6,368 nt of DNA from Acholeplasmataceae bacterium UBA6190 (GCA_002422045.1 DITG01000026.1:1-6368); one strand, 5' to 3'; positions 1 to 5,700 are shown, counted from the first letter of the stretch. The notes: generated by a model not told the origin, from the letters alone. Program-made: numbers and translations.

Positions 1-16
1 CAGCATGAAACAATGA

Positions 17-54
17 CAAAAAAAGATGATTGCTCTTATCAAGAATAATCATCT
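17..54 (-). terminator. Rho-independent terminator, minus strand, probably for the MBL-fold hydrolase gene
   Basis: Positions 24-37 and 41-54 form a 14-bp stem with one mismatch and one wobble around a 3-nt loop. Read on the minus strand, the stem is followed directly by a run of seven T (plus-strand A tract around 17-23), the normal layout of an intrinsic terminator. It lies about 80 bp past the stop codon of the minus-strand hydrolase gene. The stem is AT-rich, so its efficiency is uncertain. Confidence 0.65.
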
Positions 55-102
55 CAGTCAATCGTTTCAATTACATACAAGGAATAGAATATCACTATAT
101 AC

Positions 103-139
103 AAAGAGTAAACTTTAATAGTTTGCTCTTTTATTTTTT
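103..139 (+). terminator. Rho-independent terminator, plus strand, for a gene left of the window
   Basis: A 12-bp stem with one G-T wobble (103-114 with 120-131) and a 5-nt loop is followed on the plus strand by a T-rich tract (TTTATTTTTT). The orientation suits a plus-strand gene ending before position 1. The right arm overlaps the stop codon of the minus-strand hydrolase (131-133), so the hairpin could also weakly stop transcription the other way, although the minus-strand T run is poor. No left-hand coding sequence can be identified in 1-100. Confidence 0.6.
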
Positions 140-730
140 GATGTATGGGTTATGATGTCTTTCATGGTGAATGGTCGTGGATCTACCATGTCCCGGATAG
201 CAGACGGTGTCATCTTCGAACCACGAAAGGATTTTGCGTAAGCTGTGCTGGATATGCACTGAATCAGCCAAAGGAATGTCAGTTCTACCGATACTTTCAT
301 AAAACAGTGTGTCTCCTGTGAATAAAACACCTGGAGTAAATAGTACGGTGCTCCCTTCAGAGTGTCCTGGAGTATCATAAACCGTCCATGTCTTACCTAA
401 CCACTGCAATTGATCACCATGATGGACAAAATGATCGACAGGAATTTCATATCCGATCTGGTTATAAGAGGACTTACCCATCCAAATCTTATCTTTGATC
501 GGTGCGTAGACTTTTGTATGATAAAGAGATTTCAGTTGTTTGACACCACCCACATGATCAGGATGACCATGCGTGAGATAGATGCCTTCAACGGAAAGCA
601 TGTTTTTTTGAATATACTTCAATACGTCTTCACTTTCGTATCCCGGATCGATTACGAGTGCTTCGCCATGATCGGAGACGATGTAACAGTTGCTTCTTAA
701 ACTACCTAAAGAAAATCTCATAATTTCCAT
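131..730 (-). CDS. MBL-fold metal-dependent hydrolase, glyoxalase II-like (YcbL/YqgX type)
   Basis: This is a cytosolic metallo-beta-lactamase-fold hydrolase of 199 aa from the chosen start, the usual size of short glyoxalase II-like proteins. Metal ligands are visible in order: T-H-G-H-P-D-H at residues 53-59 (H54, H56, D58, H59), H123 in TPGHSEGS, D140 in FTGDTLF, and H181 in YPGHG. The stretch SIGRTDIP (146-153) is also typical of the YcbL/YqgX group, which has thioesterase or glyoxalase II activity on glutathione-type thioesters. The physiological substrate here is unknown. The reading frame is open from an ATG at 748, but the -10 box of a consensus promoter covers that codon. The ATG at 728-730, with GGGTGA 5 nt upstream, is therefore preferred; the ATG at 719-721 is an alternative (196 aa). 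The gene is a single transcription unit divergent from the iron operon. The family is clear and the specific reaction is not. Confidence 0.93.
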   Translation of the reverse strand: MEIMRFSLGSLRSNCYIVSDHGEALVIDPGYESEDVLKYIQKNMLSVEGIYLTHGHPDHVGGVKQLKSLYHTKVYAPIKDKIWMGKSSYNQIGYEIPVDHFVHHGDQLQWLGKTWTVYDTPGHSEGSTVLFTPGVLFTGDTLFYESIGRTDIPLADSVHIQHSLRKILSWFEDDTVCYPGHGRSTTIHHERHHNPYIKK

Positions 731-746
731 CTGATTCACCCACGAC

Positions 747-774
747 ATTATATCATAATTAGAAAACTTGTCAA
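747..774 (-). promoter_or_regulatory. Consensus sigma-A promoter of the MBL-fold hydrolase gene
   Basis: On the minus strand TTGACA (774-769) and TATAAT (752-747) are separated by 16 bp, with both hexamers perfect. Transcription would start near 740, downstream of the ATG at 748, so that ATG cannot be the initiation codon. The leader would be only about 10 nt to the ATG at 730, holding a weak GGGTGA ribosome site. Confidence 0.85.
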
Positions 775-811
775 TTCAATCCATGATGATGTATCTATCC
801 AAAGACAAAAC

Positions 812-838
812 ATTATAAATAAGAGGGTTGTTTATTAT
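812..838. promoter_or_regulatory. Imperfect 27-bp palindrome in the divergent intergenic region, candidate operator
   Basis: The arms ATTATAAATAA (812-822) and TTGTTTATTAT (828-838) are inverted repeats around GAGGG, with one mismatch and one wobble across 11 positions. It lies about 15 bp upstream of the -35 box of the iron operon and about 38 bp upstream of the -35 of the divergent hydrolase gene. There is no T run that would make it a terminator. A binding site for a metal regulator is an inference from position only; it does not match the classical Fur or DtxR consensus well. Confidence 0.35.
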
Positions 839-852
839 CTTAATCGAATCTT

Positions 853-881
853 TTGACTACGTCAGGATAAATCTTTACAAT
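853..881 (+). promoter_or_regulatory. Sigma-A promoter of the ferric-iron ABC transporter operon
   Basis: TTGACT (853-858) and TACAAT (876-881) are spaced by 17 bp, each one mismatch from consensus. The start point would be near 888. Small inverted repeats overlap it: TGAC-TAC-GTCA at 854-864 across the -35, TACAA-N6-TTGTA at 876-891 across the -10, and GTTGT-A-ACAAC at 886-896 at the start point. Any of these could be an operator, but short dyads are common by chance. Confidence 0.8.
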
Positions 882-925
882 GTGAGTTGTAACAACATAT
901 TCTTGTAGAAGAAGGAGACTTACCC

Positions 926-1960
926 ATGAAGAAAACCATTGTAATGATGATGATTCTATCATCGTTATTCATCTTAAGCGGCTGCCAATTTGGAAATGAA
1001 GAGACAGATCGCTCAATTACATTATACTCCGAAAGACACTATGATACCGATCAGGCACTTTATGACCTTTTTAAAGAGACTTACGGCATCAAGGTCAATG
1101 TCATTTCGGATGAAGCAGACAAACTGATTTCAAGACTCGAGAATGAAGGCGAAGATTCTGAAGCGGATCTGTTGATGATTGCAGATGCGGGCAGACTCGA
1201 ACGTGCGAAATCATTAGGACTATTTCAAGCAGTTGAATCAGAAACTCTGGAATCCAATGTTCCGGAGGCTTATCGTGATGCATCGGGTCTATGGTTTGGA
1301 CTCACCAAGCGTGCAAGAGTCTTTGTTTATCATCCGGATAGAGTTGCGTTATCAGAACTATCCACTTATGAAAACCTGACCGATCCCAAATGGAAAGGCA
1401 GAATCGTGACAAGAACATCATCGAATATCTATAGCCAGAGTCTGATGGCATCCATGATTGAAGTCATAGGTGAAGAAGGTGCGAGAGCATGGGCGATGGG
1501 ACTGGTCGCAAACTTTGCCAGAGACCCTCAGGGCAATGACAGAGATCAGGCGAAAGCAGTCGTTTCAGGTGTTGCAGATCTTGCGATCATGAATACGTAT
1601 TATATCGGACGAATGATGAATTCTGCGGATCCTTTTGAAGTCGAAGTCGCACAAACCGTCAGAATCTTTTTCCCGAATCAGGAAACAACGGGTACACACG
1701 TCAATGTGAGTGGTGCAGGTGTTGCCAAGTATGCCAGAAACAAAGCAGATGCGATATTACTCCTTGAATTCCTATCCTCTGAAGTTGCACAACGTTCTTT
1801 TGCAGATGCAAATTTCGAATATCCAGTCAATCCGAATGTTTTGCCTAACGCACTCCTTCAGTCATGGGGTACGTTCATTCCTCAAGATATCATGATTACA
1901 AAGCTGGGTACACATAGTTCAAAAGCCACACTAATTCTTAACGAGATTGGTTGGAAATAA
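926..1960 (+). CDS. Ferric-iron ABC transporter substrate-binding lipoprotein (FutA/FbpA family)
   Basis: This 344-aa extracytoplasmic binding protein captures Fe3+ and delivers it to the permease encoded next door. A lipoprotein signal peptide is clear: charged MKK, a hydrophobic stretch, then lipobox L17-S18-G19-C20, with C20 as the lipid-anchored residue. The mature part carries FutA-type blocks: YSERHY (34-39), ADLLMIADAGR (80-90), GLTKRARV (125-132), LTDPKWKGRI (151-160), SSNIYSQS (165-172), LVANFARDPQGND (193-205), NTYY (223-226), FFPNQ (248-252) and VSGAGVAK (261-268). H38, Y39, Y169, Y225 and Y226 correspond to the iron-coordinating residues of the FutA proteins. The spacing Y39-Y169-Y225/Y226 matches the four-tyrosine site as I recall it for FutA2, so Fe3+ is the likely ligand. 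AAGGAG at 912-917 lies 8 nt before the ATG. It is the first gene of a three-gene operon with its own promoter at 853-881. Confidence 0.95.
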   Translation: MKKTIVMMMILSSLFILSGCQFGNEETDRSITLYSERHYDTDQALYDLFKETYGIKVNVISDEADKLISRLENEGEDSEADLLMIADAGRLERAKSLGLFQAVESETLESNVPEAYRDASGLWFGLTKRARVFVYHPDRVALSELSTYENLTDPKWKGRIVTRTSSNIYSQSLMASMIEVIGEEGARAWAMGLVANFARDPQGNDRDQAKAVVSGVADLAIMNTYYIGRMMNSADPFEVEVAQTVRIFFPNQETTGTHVNVSGAGVAKYARNKADAILLLEFLSSEVAQRSFADANFEYPVNPNVLPNALLQSWGTFIPQDIMITKLGTHSSKATLILNEIGWK

Positions 1961-1962
1961 AC

Positions 1963-3618
1963 ATGGTCCATGTCATTCGCAAGTTTTTCGAACGACATGT
2001 CCATCTCTTTTCTATCATGAGTTTCGTCATCGGTCTCTTCATTTTGATTCCGATGACGAATCTCCTTTTTGTCTTATTCATTCCTAAAAATGACATATGG
2101 CGTCATATTGAGCAATATTTGCTTTTTGAATATATTTCAAATTCCTTGATTCTGATGATCGGAGTCGCAGGCATTTCGATGGTTTTGGGGTTTATGTCGG
2201 CGTATGTGATTGCAAAGTATCAGTTTAGAGGCAGAAGACTCCTCAGCTGGATGCTCGTGTTACCACTGGCGATACCGTCCTATATTGCAGGCTATGTCTA
2301 TGCAGATATGACGAGTTTTACAGGAACCATCACGAGAGGTCTACTTCAGATCGGCATTTCCTCACAGATCAATATCCTAAACATGACGGGTGCCATCTTG
2401 ATTTTTGCATTCACGCTCTATCCTTATGTGTATTTGCTCACGTTATCCGGATTATCCAGACAAAGTGTGACCTATCATGAGAATGCAGTCTTGATGGGTG
2501 CTAGCCCCTGGCGAGCATTCTGGACCATCACCGTTCCATTATCCAGACCGCAACTCGTTGCAGGAACACTCCTTGTGATCTTGGAGACATTAAATGATTA
2601 CGGTGTCGTTCAATATTTCAATGTGAGAGTCTTCAGTTTCGCAATCTTCAATGCATGGTTTTCACTAGGTGATATCGTCAGTGCCATTCGGTTATCTTTA
2701 TATTTGCTTGTCTTTGTGTTTGTGATTATCGCACTTGAAAAGTTCTTGAGAGGAAATAAGCAATACAATATGCCTGTCAAACCCAAATTCAAGAAAAGAT
2801 ATCCCTTGAAAGGGTATCAGGCTTGGGTGCTGCCTGGAATATTATGGGTGATTCTAGGATTTGGGTTCATCATTCCGGTTTCTCAACTCTTGATTTACGC
2901 GAGTCAAACTTATAGGGATCATATCGATTTCAGATTACTGTTTTCGACCATGAATTCGATTTCCAATGCACTCATTGCTGGCATCTTCGTCTTGATCTTT
3001 TCCCTCATGATGGCAAACTTCGGTAGGGGTCATCAGAGAAGTATTGGTAAAAAGATTTGGATCAGGATGTCCAACCTAGGGTATGCGATTCCTGGTGCTG
3101 TGATTGCGGTTGCTGTGCATATCCTGTTTGTCGATTTGGACAGATTGTTTGTCCCAATCTACAGACTCTTGGGCATTGAAAACAGAACACTCGTACTCAC
3201 GATGAGTGCAGTGACCTTGGTGTTCGCTTATATCTTAAGGTTCTTATCCATCGGGTTCAATAGCATCGATGGTCAATACGACAAAGTCGGAAAGAAGTTC
3301 ACAGAATCTGCCTATATGCTCGGGTCCTCCAGACTAGAAGCACTGATCAGAATCGATTTGCCCCTGATTTATCCGGGGCTGATCTCGGCATTCATCTTGA
3401 TCTTCATCGATATCATCAAAGAACTTCCGCTCACGCTCATTTTAAGACCCACGAATTATCATTCATTATCGACACTGATTTATGTTTATGCCAGGGATGA
3501 GATGATCCAGCATGCGGGTGTTGCTTCACTGCTCTTGATATTGATTGCATCAATCTTGATTGTCATGCTCACACAATACAGAAAGGGGATGTTCAAAGAT
3601 GTCTATACGAATGACTGA
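1963..3618 (+). CDS. Ferric-iron ABC transporter permease, fused two-domain (FbpB-like)
   Basis: This is the membrane channel of the iron importer, 551 aa. It is an internal duplication of the binding-protein-dependent permease domain, with about twelve predicted membrane segments: roughly residues 19-40, 57-84, 93-114, 137-161, 198-216, 241-261, 287-313, 332-352, 372-390, 409-430, 470-486 and 520-536. Each half has its EAA coupling loop to the ATPase: ENAVLMGASPWRAFW... with G near 179, and ESAYMLGSSRLEALI... with G near 454. Both keep the G-nine-residues-P pattern of the family. One chain therefore replaces a permease dimer, as in FbpB. The ATG at 1963 is 2 bp after the stop of the binding-protein gene and has no strong SD site, so translational coupling is likely. 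A TTG at 1951 would add four residues and overlap the upstream gene; it is less likely. The stop is TGA, showing that TGA is not read as tryptophan. Confidence 0.94.
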   Translation: MVHVIRKFFERHVHLFSIMSFVIGLFILIPMTNLLFVLFIPKNDIWRHIEQYLLFEYISNSLILMIGVAGISMVLGFMSAYVIAKYQFRGRRLLSWMLVLPLAIPSYIAGYVYADMTSFTGTITRGLLQIGISSQINILNMTGAILIFAFTLYPYVYLLTLSGLSRQSVTYHENAVLMGASPWRAFWTITVPLSRPQLVAGTLLVILETLNDYGVVQYFNVRVFSFAIFNAWFSLGDIVSAIRLSLYLLVFVFVIIALEKFLRGNKQYNMPVKPKFKKRYPLKGYQAWVLPGILWVILGFGFIIPVSQLLIYASQTYRDHIDFRLLFSTMNSISNALIAGIFVLIFSLMMANFGRGHQRSIGKKIWIRMSNLGYAIPGAVIAVAVHILFVDLDRLFVPIYRLLGIENRTLVLTMSAVTLVFAYILRFLSIGFNSIDGQYDKVGKKFTESAYMLGSSRLEALIRIDLPLIYPGLISAFILIFIDIIKELPLTLILRPTNYHSLSTLIYVYARDEMIQHAGVASLLLILIASILIVMLTQYRKGMFKDVYTND

Positions 3619-4264
3619 TGTCACATTTCAATATGATTCGAAACATATCGTCTTAAACGACTGTTCTTTTGAGATGAAGCCAGGCGAGATCGTTGCATTG
3701 ATTGGCAAAAGTGGTTCTGGGAAAAGTACGATACTACGTCTCATTTCCGGACTCGAACGACCGAAAAACGGTGAGATTCATGTCATGAACGAACCCGTCT
3801 ATGATCGATCCCATGAAGTCAAACCGCACTTAAGACCTGTCGGTATGGTCTTTCAGGACTATGCGCTTTTCCCGCATTTATCTGTTTCTCAAAACATCGG
3901 ATACGGGATATCCAAGATGCAATCATTAGAGAAAAAAGCACGGATCGATGAGATGTTAGAACTCGTCGGACTGACTGAGAAAGCAAGTCAATATCCCCAC
4001 GAATTATCAGGCGGACAGCAACAGCGTGTCGCACTCGCCAGAGCCTTGGCCAGAAAACCACAAGTGCTATTGCTCGATGAACCTTTTTCGAACCTTGATG
4101 TATCACTCAAGATCCAGATTCGAAACGATCTTCAGGCCATCTTGAAAAAACAAGGCATTTCATGTTTATTCGCAACCCATGATGTTCATGATGCCCGTCA
4201 TTTCGCACACCGCATCATCCATCTGGAGAACGGTTCAATCGTTTCGGAAGAAAAATGTCTATAA
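3599..4264 (+). CDS. ABC transporter ATP-binding protein of the ferric-iron importer (short FbpC-like)
   Basis: This is the ATPase subunit that drives the importer from the cytosolic face, 221 aa. All motifs are intact: Walker A GKSGSGKST (36-44), Q-loop Q86 in VFQDYALFPH, signature LSGGQQQR (136-143), Walker B VLLLDEPF (156-163, with E161 catalytic), D-loop SNLD (164-167) and switch H194 in ATHD. The protein stops about 25 residues after the switch histidine. It lacks the C-terminal TOBE/regulatory domain found in FbpC proteins of about 350 aa. The start overlaps the permease gene by 20 bp. The ATG at 3599 is chosen because AAAGGGG (3582-3588) precedes it by 10 nt and the protein then opens MSIRMTDVTFQY, a normal N-terminus. 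The frame runs further upstream, but that sequence has no family resemblance. Substrate assignment rests on the two upstream genes. Confidence 0.93.
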   Translation: MSIRMTDVTFQYDSKHIVLNDCSFEMKPGEIVALIGKSGSGKSTILRLISGLERPKNGEIHVMNEPVYDRSHEVKPHLRPVGMVFQDYALFPHLSVSQNIGYGISKMQSLEKKARIDEMLELVGLTEKASQYPHELSGGQQQRVALARALARKPQVLLLDEPFSNLDVSLKIQIRNDLQAILKKQGISCLFATHDVHDARHFAHRIIHLENGSIVSEEKCL

Positions 4265-4272
4265 ATTCTCAT

Positions 4273-4330
4273 AACTCAATGATATCGTTGACAAATGGGT
4301 CATTATTTGTTATCATAAGTTGAGTTTTTT
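4273..4330 (+). terminator. Imperfect hairpin terminator of the iron operon, overlapping the secG promoter
   Basis: AACTCAATGATA (4273-4284) pairs with TATCA (4311-4315) and TTGAGTT (4320-4326), leaving a 4-nt bulge. An inner helix ACAAAT/ATTTGT (4291-4296 with 4305-4310) extends it, and six T follow (4325-4330). It starts 9 bp past the ATPase stop codon. The stem is AT-rich and bulged, so termination may be partial. The secG promoter hexamers lie inside it. Confidence 0.55.
4288..4316 (+). promoter_or_regulatory. Sigma-A promoter of secG
   Basis: Perfect TTGACA (4288-4293) and TATCAT (4311-4316, one mismatch) are 17 bp apart. Transcription would start around 4323, giving a leader of about 20 nt that holds the T run and the AGGAGG ribosome site (4331-4336). 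The promoter sits within the terminator hairpin of the upstream operon. Confidence 0.8.
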
Positions 4331-4343
4331 AGGAGGTCATATC

Positions 4344-4568
4344 ATGATTTGGGTAGATTATATTGTCATTATTGTCGCAGTCCTGCTTTCGGTAGCTGTT
4401 TTGTTACAGCGTTCACAGGATGACATCAAGGATGCATTCTCAGGCGAAAAGTCCGAGTTGTTTAAAAATAGAAAAACCAGAGGACTTGAATTGTTCTTGT
4501 CCAGAGCTTCTGCAGTGCTTGCAGTATTGCTCATTGTCTTGGTTGTTCTATCAAACAATCTTCACTAA
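4344..4568 (+). CDS. secG: Preprotein translocase subunit SecG
   Basis: SecG is the small accessory subunit of the SecYEG membrane channel and assists SecA-driven protein export. The 74-aa product has the family's two membrane segments (about residues 3-21 and 53-71) joined by a cytosolic loop. Family features are visible: LLQRSQDD after TM1, DAFSG (30-34), LFKNRKTRGLE in the loop, then LSRASAVLAVLL leading into TM2. The length is typical for Gram-positive SecG. The ATG at 4344 has AGGAGG (4331-4336) 7 nt upstream; an in-frame TTG at 4320 lies ahead of this site near the predicted transcript start and is rejected. The gene has its own promoter and is followed by a hairpin terminator, so it is probably a monocistronic unit with possible read-through into rsmE. 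Confidence 0.93.
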   Translation: MIWVDYIVIIVAVLLSVAVLLQRSQDDIKDAFSGEKSELFKNRKTRGLELFLSRASAVLAVLLIVLVVLSNNLH

Positions 4569-4592
4569 CATTTAAAAACATCCATGAAATCG

Positions 4593-4619
4593 AAGTGTTT
4601 CCACGGGAAACGCTTTTTT
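4593..4619 (+). terminator. Strong hairpin terminator between secG and rsmE
   Basis: AAGTGTTTCC (4593-4602) pairs with GGAAACGCTT (4606-4615) around the loop ACG, a 10-bp stem with one wobble. The T run at 4614-4619 follows. It lies 24 bp past the secG stop and ends 17 nt before the rsmE ATG, so rsmE transcripts that come from upstream must pass through it. Confidence 0.85.
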
Positions 4620-4636
4620 CATCCAATGAGGTGCCT

Positions 4637-5332
4637 ATGCCACAACGTTATTTTGTCAATGAAATCAATGGAATGATTCAAGGCCAAGATGCTCATCACA
4701 TCACCAAAGTGATGCGTATGGCATCAGGTGAAGAAGTCATCATTTGTGCCAAAGGCACATGTGTGCTTGCCAGATTGAATGCTTTGGGTGATCCAGTCAC
4801 CTATGACATCCAGTCAACTTTACAATCCAAAAAAGAAAAAGAGAACACCATCATTCAAGGACTTCCGAAGCATCCGAAACAGGAATTTGTCGCGAAATAT
4901 GCCACTTTATTTGGTGCGACAGAACTGATTTTTGTACCGATGCAACGTTCGATTTCAAAACTTGAAAATACAGATCACAAAATTTCACGACTCATCACGA
5001 TTGCCAAGGAAGCTGCAGAACTTGCGCACCGGACACTCATTCCTATGATCCACATGGCGAAGAGTCTTGATGCCATCAACTTTGATTCATATGACTTGGT
5101 GCTCCTTGCGGATGAACTCGAACATCAAGTAGACATTCCAAAAGCCATCCAAAATCTCACTAGAGATTCCAGAATCGCCATCATCATCGGACCCGAAGGC
5201 GGCATCTCTGAAACCGAGAGAAAGTCATTGAAAAACCGAAAAGTCGTCCCTGTCTCACTCGGTTCGAACATTTTACCGACAGAGGCTGCATGTCTTTATG
5301 CGCTCACACTGCTATCGAATCAAAATGCTTGA
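4637..5332 (+). CDS. rsmE: 16S rRNA (uracil-1498-N3)-methyltransferase RsmE
   Basis: RsmE is a SPOUT-class, SAM-dependent enzyme that methylates N3 of U1498 in helix 44 of 16S rRNA. The 231-aa product has the N-terminal PUA-like domain (GQDAHHITKVMRM, 16-28; GEEVIIC, 31-37). The SPOUT part holds KQEFVAKYATLFGATELIFV (81-100), KEAAELAHRTLIP (124-136) and the SAM-binding IGPEGGIS (184-191). The C-terminal knot block reads LGSNILPTEAA (208-218), where most family members have LGxRILRTETA; the arginine before TE is proline and the last threonine is alanine. The ATG at 4637 has GAGGTG (4628-4633) just upstream. The frame continues upstream to a GTG at 4595, but that lies within the terminator hairpin. 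The stop is TGA. The position before rpsU and phoH matches the Bacillota cluster (yqeU-yqeV-rpsU). Confidence 0.95.
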   Translation: MPQRYFVNEINGMIQGQDAHHITKVMRMASGEEVIICAKGTCVLARLNALGDPVTYDIQSTLQSKKEKENTIIQGLPKHPKQEFVAKYATLFGATELIFVPMQRSISKLENTDHKISRLITIAKEAAELAHRTLIPMIHMAKSLDAINFDSYDLVLLADELEHQVDIPKAIQNLTRDSRIAIIIGPEGGISETERKSLKNRKVVPVSLGSNILPTEAACLYALTLLSNQNA

Positions 5333-5338
5333 AATTTT

Positions 5339-5367
5339 TTGACAAACCGATAAAAACAATATATAAT
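5339..5367 (+). promoter_or_regulatory. Fully consensus sigma-A promoter of rpsU
   Basis: TTGACA (5339-5344) and TATAAT (5362-5367) are both perfect and separated by the ideal 17 bp. Transcription would begin near 5374, leaving a leader of about 35 nt. This is the strongest promoter in the window, as expected for an abundant ribosomal protein. It begins only 7 bp after the rsmE stop codon. Confidence 0.92.
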
Positions 5368-5408
5368 GAAAAAGGCTAATCAAACATAGCGCGGAAGGAG
5401 GGCAGACG

Positions 5409-5582
5409 ATGCCTAAAACAGAAGTCAGACCAAAAGAATCAATTGAAGATGCTTTACGTCGCTTTAAACGGGATGTATCCAAGTCCGGAACCCTTCAAGA
5501 AGCTCGCAAACGTGAGTTCTATCTGAAACCTTCAGTAGAGCGTAAAGAACGTCAACGTGCAGCACGCGCCAAGAAAAAGTAA
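5409..5582 (+). CDS. rpsU: 30S ribosomal protein S21
   Basis: S21 is a small, basic protein of the 30S subunit platform near the 3' end of 16S rRNA. The 57-aa product runs from [11 protein letters not shown] to RAARAKKK. The central S21 block is obvious: [12 protein letters not shown] (10-21), VSKSGTL (23-29) and [11 protein letters not shown] (32-42), followed by a lysine/arginine-rich tail. The length is typical for Bacillota. AAGGAGG (5395-5401) lies 7 nt before the ATG, an ideal ribosome site. The gene has a consensus promoter upstream and two hairpin terminators downstream, so it is transcribed mostly alone. In Bacillus, yqeY follows rpsU; here it is absent. Confidence 0.97.
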   Translation: MPKTEVRPKESIEDALRRFKRDVSKSGTLQEARKREFYLKPSVERKERQRAARAKKK

Positions 5583-5590
5583 TCACGATC

Positions 5591-5614
5591 AAACGCACCC
5601 ACGGGTGCGTTTTT
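5591..5614 (+). terminator. Rho-independent terminator of rpsU
   Basis: AAACGCACC (5591-5599) pairs with GGTGCGTTT (5604-5612) around CACG, a perfect 9-bp stem with a GC-rich top. A T run (5610-5614) follows. It begins 8 bp after the rpsU stop codon. Confidence 0.92.
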
Positions 5615-5629
5615 GTTCCGAATTCTTCT

Positions 5630-5660
5630 AAAAAAGTACACCTGTGCTTTTTTATTTTTT
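5630..5660 (+). terminator. Second hairpin terminator after rpsU, A/T-flanked
   Basis: AAAAAAGTACA (5630-5640) and TGTGCTTTTTT (5643-5653) are inverted repeats with one wobble and a tiny loop. A further T run ends at 5660. The A tract on the left and T tract on the right make it symmetrical, so it could work on both strands. It is the second terminator in tandem and lies just upstream of the phoH -10 box. Confidence 0.7.
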
Positions 5661-5666
5661 CTGGTA

Positions 5667-5675
5667 TGGTATAAT
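5667..5675 (+). promoter_or_regulatory. Extended -10 promoter of phoH
   Basis: TATAAT (5670-5675) is preceded by TG at -15/-14 (5667-5668), the extended -10 form that needs little or no -35 box. At 17 bp upstream there is only CTTTTT, inside the terminator arm, so no real -35 is visible. Transcription would start near 5682, just ahead of the AAGGAG ribosome site. Confidence 0.7.
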
Positions 5676-5700
5676 TAATACACGGTAAGGAGCGGATTTA

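Noticed and set aside
410..700. 96-aa plus-strand open frame
   Set aside because: It is antisense to the conserved metal-binding core of the hydrolase and shows no recognisable family or ribosome site.
731..748. ATG at 748 as the start of the MBL-fold hydrolase
   Set aside because: It lies inside the -10 box of a perfect promoter, so it would not be in the transcript; the inner ATG at 730 is preferred.
1951..1962. TTG start for the permease, overlapping the binding-protein gene
   Set aside because: The ATG at 1963 directly after the upstream stop is a better codon and suits translational coupling; the extra four residues have no support.
3819..4106. 95-aa minus-strand open frame
   Set aside because: It lies antisense to the Walker/signature region of the ATPase and has no supporting signals.
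4543..4571. Possible rsmE promoter TTGTTC-17 bp-TAACAT
   Set aside because: Five of twelve bases differ from consensus, and it would start upstream of the terminator hairpin anyway.
4595..4636. GTG start for RsmE at 4595
   Set aside because: It falls within the terminator hairpin and lacks an SD site, whereas the ATG at 4637 has GAGGTG just upstream.
5368..5408. Ribosomal-protein autoregulatory leader structure before rpsU
   Set aside because: The predicted leader is only about 35 nt, and I see no stable hairpin or known leader motif in it.
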